Assembly (NCBI RefSeq): GCF_964340395.1
Contig: NC_135561.1
Coordinates: forward strand, 21,901,986 to 21,965,985
Length of the DNA: 64,000 nucleotides
From: Glandiceps talaboti
Lineage: Eukaryota; Hemichordata; Enteropneusta; Spengelidae
Direction of reading: 5' to 3'
The number at the start of each line of letters is the position of its first letter. Position 1 is the first letter of the stretch. The translations under genes were made by a program, and so were the position numbers. Shown here piece after piece: positions 48,801-59,782 of the stretch. The notes under the pieces were generated by a model, which did not search any database, had not been told where the DNA came from, and worked only from the letters and a program-made list of their open reading frames with translations.

Positions 48801-49655
48801 ACTATGTATATATTTTGTGTCATATGTCAGTTTTTTAATGATATGGGTGATGATGTGTTATAAAACATGTTTTCACTGATAGCTTAATCCACTACTATCA
48901 TGTGCCTATGCTTTTCCAGAGTTTTTTATTTTATTTTTTATCTCTGGTTTTTAGTGCGGGGCCAAGTGTGAACTGACCATGCCTTAATAACCCCTCTTCT
49001 GATAGAAATGGTAATGTCACCAATTTTGCATGGATTATTGTATTGTATTTATTGTATTGTATTTGAAGAGTCTGTTTGATATTAAAACATGGTCGCATTA
49101 TGACCAAGTAAAAGTAAATAGCTTGTCAGTGGTGTATATTTGTTTGTGAAGGCCGTGGGTGTAAATGGAGTAGATATTACTCTCTGCTAAGATCTATTTT
49201 GACAAGTTTAGAAAGAAAATGACTACAACTATTATTGTATATATTGTGACATGTCATATCAATGCTCATCACCTTTTAATAGATTGGATACAGTATCATG
49301 TTATGTATGTTGTGTCTGTTGTTAGTCTGGAGTTGGCACATGGCTATCTTTGAGTGAAAAAAAAACATGCTCCATGAGTGAAACACCAAACCAACATCAT
49401 ATTTCTTCTGTATCATCTCTAAAGAAACACTATTACCCATGTACAACATACATGTACCATACTGCCTACAGTCACTTTAACCCCCTTGCCCCAGGGGCAC
49501 CACCTGACTATTACATCCAGTTTCATATGTGTGTCCTTCAATCCAATCACCCTCATATCTCTGGCATGTATCAATTGCTTTAAACTAAACCTGGCACAAA
49601 GGTATTATAGTATTTGAGACACATGTACGTCATTTTGTTCTGCAACTGATAAACT
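48801..49655. other. Intergenic DNA with a CCAGAG...CTCTGG hairpin
   Basis: 48911-48955 contains CTTTTCCAGAG and CTCTGGTTTTTAG, a motif pair also found at 55350-55406 (minus strand) and 62815-62888. At 49372-49410 there is a single relative of the 44-bp repeat of 26 kb. No gene recognised. Confidence 0.45.
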
Positions 49656-49674
49656 ATGGTGGCAATATTTTACA

Positions 49675-50140
49675 TAGGGCCACCTTTCAAGTGTGTTCAC
49701 CCATATTATCGAATACGTGACCCTCCACCTTTCAAGTGTGTCCACCCATATTATCTAATACATGACCCTCCACCTTTCAAGTGTGTCCACCCATATTATC
49801 TAATACATGACCCTCCACCTTTTAAGTGTGTCCACCCATATTATCTAATACATGACCCTCCACCTTTCAAGTGTGTACACCCATATTATCTAATACATGA
49901 CCCTCCACCTTTCAAGTGAATACACCCATATTATCTAATACATGACCCTCCATCTTTCAAGTGAGTACACCCATATTATCTAATACATGACCCTCCACCT
50001 TTCAAGTGTGTCCACCCATATTATCTAATACATGACCCTCCACCTTTCAAGTGAGTACACCCATATTATCTAATACATGACCCTCCACCTTTCAAGTGTG
50101 TACACCCATATTATCTAATACATGACCCTCTGCTTTTCCA
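49675..50140. repeat. 45-bp minisatellite, about ten copies
   Basis: The unit is CCACCTTTCAAGTGTGTCCA, CCCATATTATCTAATACATG, ACCCT. As 45 is a multiple of three, a frame stays open (PPFKCVHPYYLIHDP) for the first copies, then stops at a diverged unit. Confidence 0.95.
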
Positions 50141-50433
50141 AATGGTTTGAATATACATGAGCTAAAATGCTGCCAGACATAGAGAAGGACATAAATCCCA
50201 GACTCAGTGATAAAGACTGTAACTGAACATACCAAAATGATAACAATGACGGCTGAAGTACGTGTCTATATAGGCTTAGTCAGTCCTGTGGGGAGAGGGG
50301 GATACTTCCCCTATTTGATTAAAAGTATATCTGCCGCCTTTTTGGGATGTTTTTTCTAGCTGTATTGAACTGTTGCTGAGTTTCAGTAGTGCTATAAGCA
50401 TGTAACTGTTACAATACTGATGTTATAGGCATG
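50141..50433. other. Intergenic DNA, nothing recognised
   Basis: Short spacer before the second Harbinger-like copy. Confidence 0.3.
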
Positions 50434-51421
50434 TAAGGGGTGGACCATTTGATATCCTGGGGGGCTTGGAAGATTTCGGGGGGGAAAAAGATGCCAAATG
50501 GATTTGCTTGAAAAAAAAAACCCGGATATGAGTGGGTGATGGAAAAAAATGGACCACTGCTGCTAGGAAAACAATGTCTTGGCAGGGAAATGATGCACAG
50601 GTTCGAGTATACTGTTCAAGCTACTCATACCTCTCCAACCAGGACACTTGTCAAATCATGACAAACAGTTTCGAACACATGTCAGGGACCAGTCAGTTTT
50701 GTTAGCCTGTGGTACATATATATATTTGTTCTTGTCTCTGTTTCTTTAATAAATGGTTTAAATAGTACTTCATGTAAGGGTTCAAACATAACTATACATA
50801 AAATTATACATATAATACATGCCATGTAAGTGTTTGGCTGTTTCACAATCAGTGCTTCACTTATCTTACACTTGGGGCAAAAGTGAACTTGAAGGTAATG
50901 GTAATGGTAATGGTAATCTTCATACTATTGGATAGTTTATAAAAAGAACTTAATCTAAATTGTTCTAGTCTCTATAGTATGAATTTGTCAGAAGGGATGA
51001 TATACTTCCTATTTCGGACACTACATGTATCGACACCACAACTCAAATTCAAGTTTCTATTGTACACTAGGTATGACCTACTAAAGTCCTCTAACACATC
51101 AGTAACTTTACTATACATGCAATATCAATGCCCCTATACCAATGTTACAGGCCCACTTTTATAACGTGGAAAACTTATTTAACAAGTTATATTTACTGTA
51201 GCTTTTCGATGCTTGGCAATATATATCTCAGAGGCTATGAATAACCTAAAAATTGCCTAAATAGAAACAAAAAACTGCAGGGCGGGGGGGGGGGGGCTTG
51301 GACTCCATCACCCCAGAGGCCACTCATTCGTTAAACCAACAATAAGATTCACCAAAATTGGTAAAAAAAAAAAAAAAAGAAACTTGAAAAGCTTCTAGGT
51401 GAGACCCCCTAGGACCCCCCA

Positions 51422-52160
51422 TGAGAGATAGACATGTCAAGCCTCAAATTAAAGTTCTTCCCTCCACCTCTACTGTCAAGATGCTATGAAATTTTATTTT
51501 AAAAATGTTTCAACCATGTGTAGTTGCTTTTTACAATTGTTAGAACTGTCTTGTAAAGCTTGCAAATTATTGTCTGAAAGTGTCTGTTAAATAGCCTGAA
51601 AATTGGCTTTAAGAGTAAAAATCCTCCAGGGCTTCTAGGGGTACACCCCCTAGAACCCCCCTCCCCCATAACAGGTAGACATGTTCCAGTTTCAAATCAA
51701 AGTTCTTTCCTCCACCTCTTACTGTCAAGATGCTATGGAACTTTATTTCAAACATGTTCCAACCTTATGTAGTTGCTTTTTACATGTTAGAGCTGTCTTG
51801 TAAAGCTTGCAAATTATTGTCTGAAAGTGTCTGTGAATAGCCTAAACATTGCCTTTAGAAGTAAAAAACCTCCAGGGCTTCAAGGGGGACACCCCCTAGA
51901 ACCCCCTCCCCCATAGCAGGTAGACATGTTCCAGTTTCAAATCAAAGTTCTTTCCTCCACCTCTTAGTGTCAAGATGCTATGAAACTTTATTTAAAAAAT
52001 GTTTCAACCTCACGTAGTTGCTTTTTACATATGCATGTTAGAGCTGTCTTGTAAAGTTTGTAAATTATTGTCTGTAAGTGTCTGTGAATAGCCTAAACAT
52101 TGCCTTTAGAAATAACAATCCTCCAGGGCTTCTAGGGGGAGACCTAGAACCCCCCCCCCC
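51422..52160. repeat. Tandem units of about 245 bp inside the Harbinger-like copy 2
   Basis: Units start near 51422, 51667 and 51916 and share TCTTGTAAAGCTTGCAAATT, GTCTGAAAGTGTCTGT and CCTAGAACCCCC. Copy 1 of the transposon has a single full unit (about 2190-2430). Confidence 0.85.
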
Positions 52161-52161
52161 C

Positions 52162-52290
<129 letters not shown>

Positions 52291-52855
52291 GAGGTGGACA
52301 TATCCCAGTCTCAAAGCTCTTTCCTCTACAGCTTACTGTCAGATGCTATGAAACTTTATTCAGATGGGTCAGAGACTTTTGTCGGCCCAATGGGAAAAAA
52401 ACACTGACATCCCCCTCCCCATCCCCCCAAGCTGGAGAAACTGACCGGTCTATCTGAATGTTTGAGCTCACCAATCAAGTTTCCGATTTGTATTTTCAGT
52501 GTGTCATCATACCATGGCATAAAAACTGTCAATCATGTTTATTTAATTGAAAATCAAACATGTATGAAATATGTAGTTTTCTAAATAAAATCTGTGTGTG
52601 ATAGAACAGCATCTTTTTACTCTCTGTATTACCCTGTGCGAAAACCAAACAGAAAATCGTGGCAACAAAAGTAGGTATTCAACATTGACGTAAAAAAATC
52701 CGGATATCTCAAAGAAACAAAGAAAAAAAGTTGCCAGCATAGGCGAAGGAGAAAAATAATAATTCTCAGCTAAGCAGGTGGGGGGGGGGAATAATGACTC
52801 CCCACCAATCTTCCAAGCCCCCCCCCCCCCAGGATATCGAATGGTCTACCCCTAA

Positions 52856-53538
52856 CTGTGCAGTACAATATCTGCGATTTTATGATCTTTTTCTCAAATA
52901 CGTAAAAAAAATGTTTAAGGTCGGCAGTTAAAAGCTAGCTGGGGTTGGGTAACCGGAACCAAACAGTTATTTTTTTAGGCATATTAAAGTAATTTGTAGG
53001 AAAATTTCACATGACCATAAAGACGAACTGTGACTCAATTGTAAAAAGCTTAAATATCTTTGAATATTAGTGGAATTGTTGGGGGGGGGGGGGTAAATTC
53101 GAAATAACTTGTATCACACTTGTATTTATTCCCATCAATATATCTTTGCGTCAACGTTGGGGTTATACGTATACCTTACCTTTTGAGTAGTTTGTCATCA
53201 AGCAAAGTCGACCACTGTCTATCTCAAAGGAGTCTTGCTCCAAGCTATTTCCCTCTAAACAATTTCTACTGGTACGAGAAGTCGTTTGTCAACCGATGCT
53301 CCAATCGGTGACTACGACATTTTCTTTCGTTTTTAGGGTATGACACACTGCAGGTTTTTGTAAATTGATGATAAGACGAAATGATTGGACAAATCATAAA
53401 TAACACAACTAGAAATATTGACTGTTTATTGATATATATAACTTATTCCTTATTGGTCAAATGAATATAAAACCGAACCTCGAAAATAAAATAAGTGTCT
53501 ATATAGCCATATTTGAGCTACACCAGTACTAGTGATTC
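52856..53538. other. Intergenic DNA, nothing recognised
   Basis: AT-rich, with a G-run at 53080-53092. No supported gene. Confidence 0.35.
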
Positions 53539-53657
53539 CTAAATAGAAATTTTCAATGACTTATCTAGCACTGTCAGGCTCTTTGACTTGGTACAGATAA
53601 TAGAAGATTTCTGATTCAACGAATCAGTTGTAGATTTTAACATGACTGAGATGTTGT
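53539..53657 (-). CDS. Terminal coding exon, duplicate of the exon at 21768-21847
   Basis: Acceptor TATTCTCCAG, then ISVMLKSTTDSLNQKSSIIC, TKSKSLTVLDKSLKISI and TAG. Compared with the plus-strand copy, the frame runs past the point where that copy has a donor and ends in a stop, so the two copies differ in exon use. The protein is unknown; upstream exons were not found. Confidence 0.5.
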
Positions 53658-54555
53658 CTGGAGAATAGAAATGAAATAAAATATTATAAATTAGATTGCA
53701 GATATTACTAACTTTACATGATAAGGATTTAATATAACATAGTAATAGTGAAGAAAGCGGCCATGGAAATAAAAAAGAAAGAAATACGACATAACAAGTA
53801 AATATGAATGAAATATCACCGCTCACAAAGTCAGAAAAGTACTGAAATTCCCGACCACTTCTTAGAATCATAAAAATGTATATGTAACCGATGCTGACGA
53901 TATATAAATGTCGGCCATCATTTAGGTTTATTTCCAATAATTAAATTTCTGACTTTAAGAATGACAGCATTTTATTTAAAACGAGAATCCAGAGTACAAA
54001 CAGATTCATTCTCCAACTAATATGCTATTATAGTGGCATCGAATACTAGGATGAACAACAAATGTGTTGAATTTTAACTCCAAACGTTGCTGTACTTCAC
54101 TTTTTATCATAGAAATTCATTTAAAATATCTTTACCTGCACTAGGAAGTCTTTCCATCGCAACTAATTAAAGTAGTAATATCGCAATTATTTCGGGAAAC
54201 ACAGAGAGTGAAAGTTGAACGACGTTCACAGACACGATGTGCTATACAATCGAACATGTACATAACAACAACGGAAACAAATCGACGCACATCATTCTGT
54301 TGCCAGGTAACTACGCACGCACGTCACATTGCCGTACAACAAACTATAAAGACGACGCGCAACCTGAGATGTTCGGGAACGTTCGGGCGTCATTTCATTG
54401 CCTGTGCGTACATAATGATGATGTCTGATATCGATCATAGCTTCTATTACTCTCTAATACACAAGACCAAATGATTTCAATGTCAGTATTCAACCATTTA
54501 AATAAACCATTAGATTAGATTACATTCAATAGTAAATTATTTATTTCTTAAAAGG
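53658..54555. other. Intergenic DNA, nothing firm
   Basis: Plus-strand frames at 54208-54474 have no motif and overlap each other. Not called as genes. Confidence 0.3.
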
Positions 54556-54592
54556 TGGTGGTGGTGGTGGTGGTGGTGGTGGTGGTGGTGGC
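54556..54592. repeat. (GGT)n microsatellite
   Basis: About twelve GGT units. Confidence 0.95.
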
Positions 54593-54709
54593 AGCACTAA
54601 GGGAAATGAACGAATAGAATCAGGATTTACGACAGGTCCAGGGAGCGGCCGGGTGGGGGCTGAGGAGGAAATCAGTGAGGCAATGTTAGTCTGACACTCA
54701 GGTATATTT

Positions 54710-54856
54710 GATAAATTTTACACTTTTTGTGATGCTTTGGAACCAAATTAAACTTCAGGAGCAGTTTTTTACCATGCTGTCACTGACAGCTTGGTAAACA
54801 ACTGCTCCTGAAGTTTAATTTGGTTCCAAAGCATCACAAAAAGTGTAAAATTTATC
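54710..54856. other. 147-nt near-perfect hairpin
   Basis: 57 bp at 54710-54766 match the reverse complement of 54800-54856 without mismatch. The loop continues to pair (TTACCA/TGGTAA, GCTGTCA/TGACAGC). It could be an extreme MITE or give a double-stranded RNA precursor from either strand. Part of the arm (TTGGAACCAAATTAAACTTC) recurs at 18949-18968. Confidence 0.8.
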
Positions 54857-55141
54857 AGTGCATATTTCTTCTTGCAATGGCCTTATTTTCATAAGAAGGA
54901 TTTCGTCGTTGGGGGCGTCCCCTTCCAACAAGTAACCATAATATATATTCCCCAAATCAATATTATCTGTTGTTAACTCCAAGTATAGGTTAGAGGTTAT
55001 TACGAGATATTTCCGAATAGATGTGAAGTCCAAATCAATTAGTATAGATATCTCACATGGACTATGATAATTAGTCGGTTGTCACTAGTTAGCTATAGTT
55101 TATTGTATCATACGGTACCATATAGTTGTACATCACCAGTA
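54857..55141. other. Left flank of the retroelement
   Basis: Nothing coding. The last bases (TTGTACATCACCAGT, to 55140) resemble the 41-bp satellite unit (TGTACATCTCCAGT) that begins right after the element at 63051. Confidence 0.45.
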
Positions 55142-55184
55142 TAATATTTTCTAGCGGTTCGTAGTAAAGCGTGAAAATATTGTT
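55142..55184 (+). repeat. A1 repeat, first part
   Basis: Matches 62322-62364 (TAATATTTTCTAGCGGTTCG...). It is cut off from the rest of A1 by an insertion. Confidence 0.88.
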
Positions 55185-55715
55185 TTGGACCATCTCCGGG
55201 CCTTAAATACATTTACCAAAACAAACATATATACAGTGTGTGGCTACGCTGCCAGGTCATTGAACTTTATTCACAAACATAGAATAAATGTTACAGTGCT
55301 GTAGAAAAGAGTTGACAACAAAATTAATATCTCCTGCAGGAACCTCGCCCTAAAAACCAGAGGTTAAAAACCTTTTCACGTATGGAAAGGAAAAAGCTCT
55401 GGAAAAGCGTTTGATTACCTGCTCCAGAAAATCTTTCACTTAAATTAATGATACATCAAACATCAAGATAAATCTAACAGTATACAAAATGGCTACAATT
55501 TAGTGTAAACATCCACTAGGCAAATACAGTTTTATAGAAAACAAAATACAAATATTGCATAAAAAATTACATGTGTCAATGACCAAAGTAACGTGTAGAC
55601 TGAACATACCCAAACTTTACTGTCAATCAAACACACGTGATATGCCATCACAGCGCCCTCACAATACACCAAAACAATAATTTCTCCCTATACGATGTAA
55701 CTTGAGAAATTACAA
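55185..55715. mobile_element. Insertion inside A1
   Basis: About 530 bp absent from A2. GTT stands at both borders (55182-55184, 55716-55718) and once in A2, which fits a short target duplication. No coding frame. It includes the CCAGAG...CTCTGG hairpin motif on the minus strand (55357-55402). The alternative is a deletion in A2. Confidence 0.6.
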
Positions 55716-55972
55716 GTTGTGTCGGATCGAGAAATGTAGCAATTGTTGTAGTCTAGGTGAGGCGGGAAATGTATCAGAATGAAGGAGTCACGGGTAACGT
55801 GACGTCAATGGTATTGCGGGAATTTTAGGACCAACGATTGGTCAGAAGTTCCAAGTGTAGTGACGTGATTGGACAAGGCTGTTGAAGCCGTGTATGACCT
55901 GGAGTTGCTGCATGAGGCAGAACCATTCCAGGCTTGCATGTTTGCGGACTAGGGCCGTAACCTTAACTCACC
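55716..55972 (+). repeat. A1 repeat, second part
   Basis: 257 bp aligning without gaps to 62362-62618. It contains the promoter-like motifs listed separately. Confidence 0.9.
55800..55807 (+). promoter_or_regulatory. CRE-like site in the A1 repeat
   Basis: TGACGTCA is a perfect CRE/ATF palindrome. Two inverted CCAAT boxes follow within about 70 bp (CGATTGGTC, TGATTGGAC). The A repeat is where such elements carry their promoter. The same set stands in A2 (62446-62453). Function is inferred. Confidence 0.4.
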
Positions 55973-55995
55973 AATTTTTGTACCTTACCGCCAAA

Positions 55996-56091
55996 TTATT
56001 TACCACTTAGCCAAACTTAAGCAGTATGGAGACTAATGCTGACACCCCAGCCAAGACGTCGAACACGGACAGTGTTTCCGTTGACGAAATT
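55996..56091 (+). repeat. 96-bp direct duplication, first copy (5' UTR and first codons of gag)
   Basis: Identical to 58244-58339. It includes an ATG (56026) and the first 22 codons of the gag frame (METNADTPAKTSNTDSVSVD), then runs into foreign sequence. Confidence 0.92.
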
Positions 56092-56340
56092 GTACTAAAT
56101 TTATACATTTTGGAGAAATTTGCTTAATTGTTGGTTAGAGTAGTCACTGTAAGTATAAGACAGCCTCAGGGTTTCAGAACATTTCATTGTGGAAGATGCT
56201 CTCTTGTCTTGTGGAAATGTGTGGCGCCCTCATCAGTCCATAACAGTGTTATTCCCACAATGCATTGTGGTTTAGTTTGAATTCGTCAGACATTTTGGAT
56301 TTGCAATTTCAACAACGGAAGTTTTAAACCACATTCAGCG

Positions 56341-57516
56341 ATGTCTACAAGGCCTTCAAGACATTGCTCTGTATGCAAAGTACCGTTAGCCGCCCACAAA
56401 GGGCCATCGGGAAAGTTATGTAGAGGAAATAAGGACTCTTCATACATCTTTGACACATTCTCAGTTGGCAGCCCAATGTTACCAAATGACCAGACGGAGC
56501 ACAAGGGCCATGTGATGGGGGACACTGCCACCCGTACTCCATCCACTGATCACCGCCAAGGAAGGGAATGCCTGCGAAACACCAAAGATACCATACGCAA
56601 GGCTTGGGGTAAGCAAGTTCTTCCTGGTGTTGATACTTGCAGAAGAATGTTAGAGGCAATTAAGATAGAGAATGAACAACTAGAACTGGACATGACATTG
56701 CAAGAAGAGATGGCCAAAAATGAAAGGCTGAAATCAATGGCCAAAAACCCAAAACCCGCCACAGTTAAAGAGCTAAGACGGGACAAAAAGTTGACAAGGA
56801 AGGTACACAAATCAAAACAGGCTCTCGAGGTATCAACATCTGATTCAGCTTCCTTGCAACCAGACTCATCAGCTGATGAATGTGACACGGATGGACCACT
56901 GACAACTCACAGTGAAGGTAAGCCAGTTTATGAAACCTTCAAAAAGTTACATAAGAAGAGAAAGCCCAAGTCTGGAGCTGTTAGGAAATCAAGTGAACAG
57001 GTGATTTATCATGTTCCGTGGCCACATGAATACTCAATGAAGGCAGACACTGCTACTTCTGAAAACCAACAATATTCTACCCTTTCCATGCCATCCCTTG
57101 TGAGAGGAGAGATCTACATCACTCATCATGTGTAGCCAGATACATCCAGACTTGCCAGAGCTGAGCATTTAATCGGGTTGCTACATTTGGCTGAGGTTTA
57201 CACATGGGAGAATGTCCGCCAATACCACGCAGAAGTCCTCAGAGCTATAGAGATGGGTAAGCGGACATGGTCAGATGACTTTAACATGGAGCGGACACGC
57301 TGTTTATACTCACGCATACAGAGGACGGCAGGAGGTGGTACAAGATATTGTGCAGACTTTCAAAGAGGCAAATGCAAGCATACAACAGACCACGACAACC
57401 AACATGGAGAGAAAGAGTTGCATGTCTGTCGCTTCTGTCTGAAAATTAGACAAACCCAGCAACCACACGCACCAAGCAGCTGCCCTTATAAGCCAAAAAG
57501 GGTGAACAAAGACTGA
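56341..57516 (+). pseudogene. Second gag-like protein (CCCH type), one in-frame stop
   Basis: ATG at 56341. The frame is open to TAG at 57133-57135 and continues in the same frame to TGA at 57514-57516, 391 codons in all. N-terminal zinc motif CSVCKVPLAAHKGPSGKLC (CxxC...H...C), a coiled-coil and Lys-rich middle, a VPWPHEY block, the gag core RAEHLIGLLHLAEVYTWENV with YHAEVLRAIEMGKRTWSD, and a C-terminal zinc region CADFQRGKCKHTTDH...CRFC. From memory, this domain set is that of the gag-like first frame of many invertebrate DIRS-like elements. It is different from the CCHC gag that precedes the reverse transcriptase here. The stop may be read through or a mutation. Confidence 0.7.
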
Positions 57517-57540
57517 CTCAGTATAAACACTAACACATGC

Positions 57541-58240
57541 AATGCCAATAACAACATAATTACCACTGTTGCAGAACATAACACAGACAATGCCAATGAC
57601 AAAACAATCGCCACTGTTGCAGAACATAACACAGACAATGCTGATAACAAGATAATCGCCACTGTTACAGAAAATAACACAGACAATGCTGATAACAAGA
57701 TAATCGCCACTGTTGCAGAAAATAACACAGACAATGCTGATAACAAGATAATCGCCACTGTTGCAGAAAATAACACAGACAATGCTGATAACAAGATAAA
57801 TGCCACTGTTGCAGAACATAACACAGACAATGCTGATAACAAGATAAACGCCACTGTTGCAGAACATAACACAGACAATGCTGATAACAAGATAAACGCC
57901 ACTGTTGCAGAACATAACACAGACAATGCCGATAACAAGATAAATGCCACTGTTGCAGAACATAACACAGACAATGCCGATAACAAGATAAATGCCACTG
58001 TTGCAGAACATAACACAGACAATGCTGATAACAAGATAAACGCCACTGTTGCAGAACATAACACAGACAATGCTGATAACAAGATAAACGCCACTGTTGC
58101 AGAACATAACACAGACAATGCTGATAACAAGATAAATGCCACTGTTGCAGAACATAACACAGACAATGCTGATAACAAGATAAACGCCACTGTTGCAGAA
58201 CATAACACAGACAATGCTGATAACAAGATAAACGCCACTG
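57541..58240 (+). repeat. 48-bp minisatellite, about 14.5 copies, open for 16-residue repeats
   Basis: The unit reads NATVAEHNTDNADNKI in the same frame as the second gag, one TGA after its end, and has no stop until 58282. Because 48 is a multiple of three, minus-strand frames are open too (VAFILLSALSVLCSAT and similar); these are shadows. It may have been a repetitive C-terminal tail of the second gag. Confidence 0.92.
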
Positions 58241-58243
58241 TTG

Positions 58244-58339
58244 TTATTTACCACTTAGCCAAACTTAAGCAGTATGGAGACTAATGCTGACACCCCAGCC
58301 AAGACGTCGAACACGGACAGTGTTTCCGTTGACGAAATT
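58244..58339 (+). repeat. 96-bp direct duplication, second copy
   Basis: Identical to 55996-56091. Here the ATG at 58274 leads into the intact native gag. Confidence 0.92.
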
Positions 58340-59782
58340 ACGGCGCAAGTAACTGAACGGATGACTGCCAGGGACGATAAACTCCTCAACGATATAGGCA
58401 GATTGATGGACTCCAAGTTACAAGATTTCCGCGCGGAAATTAATGAGAAGGCAGACGAAAACATAAACGAAATTCGTAGTCACCTGAAGTACAGAGAACC
58501 GAGAACATTTAAGAAGAAGGGATGTGAGAAACAGTTTAAACACAACGAACAGGTTTTGGATTGTCTTGGAAAAGCAGCGAAGGAAATAGACACAAAACGA
58601 CTGGACAAAGCGAAGGAGATTTTAGATACAGGTATGAAGATAATCCAAGAGAGACAAAAGTTAGTTTTAATTGCCGATTCAGAGAAGCTAGGATGGAAGA
58701 CGGCAGAGGAATATGAAACACATGAACTAGCCAGCGACGAGGAAGACGAAAAGAGACTGTGGAAGGCAGCTCAGAGGGCAGAGAGACGAGTTAAGGAAGA
58801 ACAGAAAGAAAAGAACAACAAGCGGAGGAAGCTGACGGGTCCTTCGACTCATCAACTGCTAAATGCTGGTGCCATGTCGTATAACAGTCAGGGCGGCCAT
58901 GGCCAGTGGCAGCAAGGAGGGAGACGAACGACTCGTGACAAGTCCCGGGACGTATGTCACATGTGCGGAAAGGCCGGGCATTGGCGGGCCGACTGCCCGA
59001 TGTTGCAACAACTGACGGCGGGAAGTTCATTGCAGACCAAGTTAAGTATTTTTAATATTCTTGTTGAAAATGGTAGAGTTCCTAGCGTATCTCATTTGGC
59101 TCCTCGCTCAAAAATGATAAATGTATTTAATTCTAGCAAGCAACTAGGCGACAAAGTTGATATTAATTTTAGAGATGAATTTGTCACAGTTCGTATGTCT
59201 CCCAGAGCCCAGTTAGCGAAATCGGTTAATTTTTGGAAGTCATTTTCCTCATCTAAATTTATTCTTGGAGTGATTAGCGAGGGATACAAATTGCCGTTTT
59301 ATTTTGAGCCTGGTAATAGTTTTGCTAAAAATAATCGTACAGCTGTCAATCATTCTAGCTCTGTAGAGACAGAAATTTCTTGTTTACTCAAGAAGGGGTG
59401 TATTACGCAGTGTGTTTCTAAACCAAAAGTGGTAAATCCGCTCACTGTAAGTAATAATTCTGGTAAGTTAAGGTTGATTCTTGACTTAAGGTATGTAAAT
59501 CAATTTTTGTATAAGCATAAATTCAAAATTGATGATATCTTTGTGGCAAGGGAGTTGCTAGGCAACGCTAAATTTCTGTACAAATTTGACATCAAGTCCG
59601 CATATCACCATGTAGAGATTTTTCCTGTGCATAGAACCTACCTTGGGTTTGCTTGGATTTTTAAAGGGGACGGTGAGGCATCCTACTTTGTGTTTAATGT
59701 TTTACCTTTTGGTCTGGCTTCTGCACCGTTTGTATTTACCAAACTGTTGCATCATGTAGAGAAGTGGGTGTCAGATCTTTGA
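58274..59782 (+). CDS. Native gag with CCHC knuckle fused to reverse transcriptase (first part)
   Basis: 502 codons from ATG. Residues 1-200 form a charged, helical gag (FKKKGCEKQFKHNEQVLDCL, ASDEEDEKRLWKAAQRAERR). A zinc knuckle CHMCGKAGHWRADC (CX2CX4HX4C) lies near residues 228-241. The reverse transcriptase starts after residue 350: LRLILDLRYVNQF, KFDIKSAYHHVEIF (first catalytic Asp), FNVLPFGLASAP. The frame then breaks near 59767, just before the YFDD box. This gag type is known from DIRS-like elements in cnidarians and other invertebrates. Confidence 0.85.
   Translation: METNADTPAKTSNTDSVSVDEITAQVTERMTARDDKLLNDIGRLMDSKLQDFRAEINEKADENINEIRSHLKYREPRTFKKKGCEKQFKHNEQVLDCLGKAAKEIDTKRLDKAKEILDTGMKIIQERQKLVLIADSEKLGWKTAEEYETHELASDEEDEKRLWKAAQRAERRVKEEQKEKNNKRRKLTGPSTHQLLNAGAMSYNSQGGHGQWQQGGRRTTRDKSRDVCHMCGKAGHWRADCPMLQQLTAGSSLQTKLSIFNILVENGRVPSVSHLAPRSKMINVFNSSKQLGDKVDINFRDEFVTVRMSPRAQLAKSVNFWKSFSSSKFILGVISEGYKLPFYFEPGNSFAKNNRTAVNHSSSVETEISCLLKKGCITQCVSKPKVVNPLTVSNNSGKLRLILDLRYVNQFLYKHKFKIDDIFVARELLGNAKFLYKFDIKSAYHHVEIFPVHRTYLGFAWIFKGDGEASYFVFNVLPFGLASAPFVFTKLLHHVEKWVSDL

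Larger units (their letters stand above)
56092..58243 (+). mobile_element. 2.15-kb foreign segment carrying a second gag and a minisatellite
   Basis: The segment lies between the two identical 96-bp copies and interrupts the start of the native gag. It contains an untranslated lead of about 250 bp, a gag frame of another DIRS-like lineage (56341-57516) and the 48-bp array (57541-58240). The duplication is far too long for a transposase-made target duplication; template switching during replication or unequal recombination is more likely. Confidence 0.7.

Noticed and set aside
49656-49919. PPFKCVHPYYLIHDP repeat protein
   Set aside because: 45-bp minisatellite with an in-frame stop after the sixth unit and no splice or start context.
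57310-58254. Minus-strand 314- and 250-codon membrane-like proteins
   Set aside because: They lie in the 48-bp array and overlap the gag on the other strand; open frames follow from a period divisible by three.
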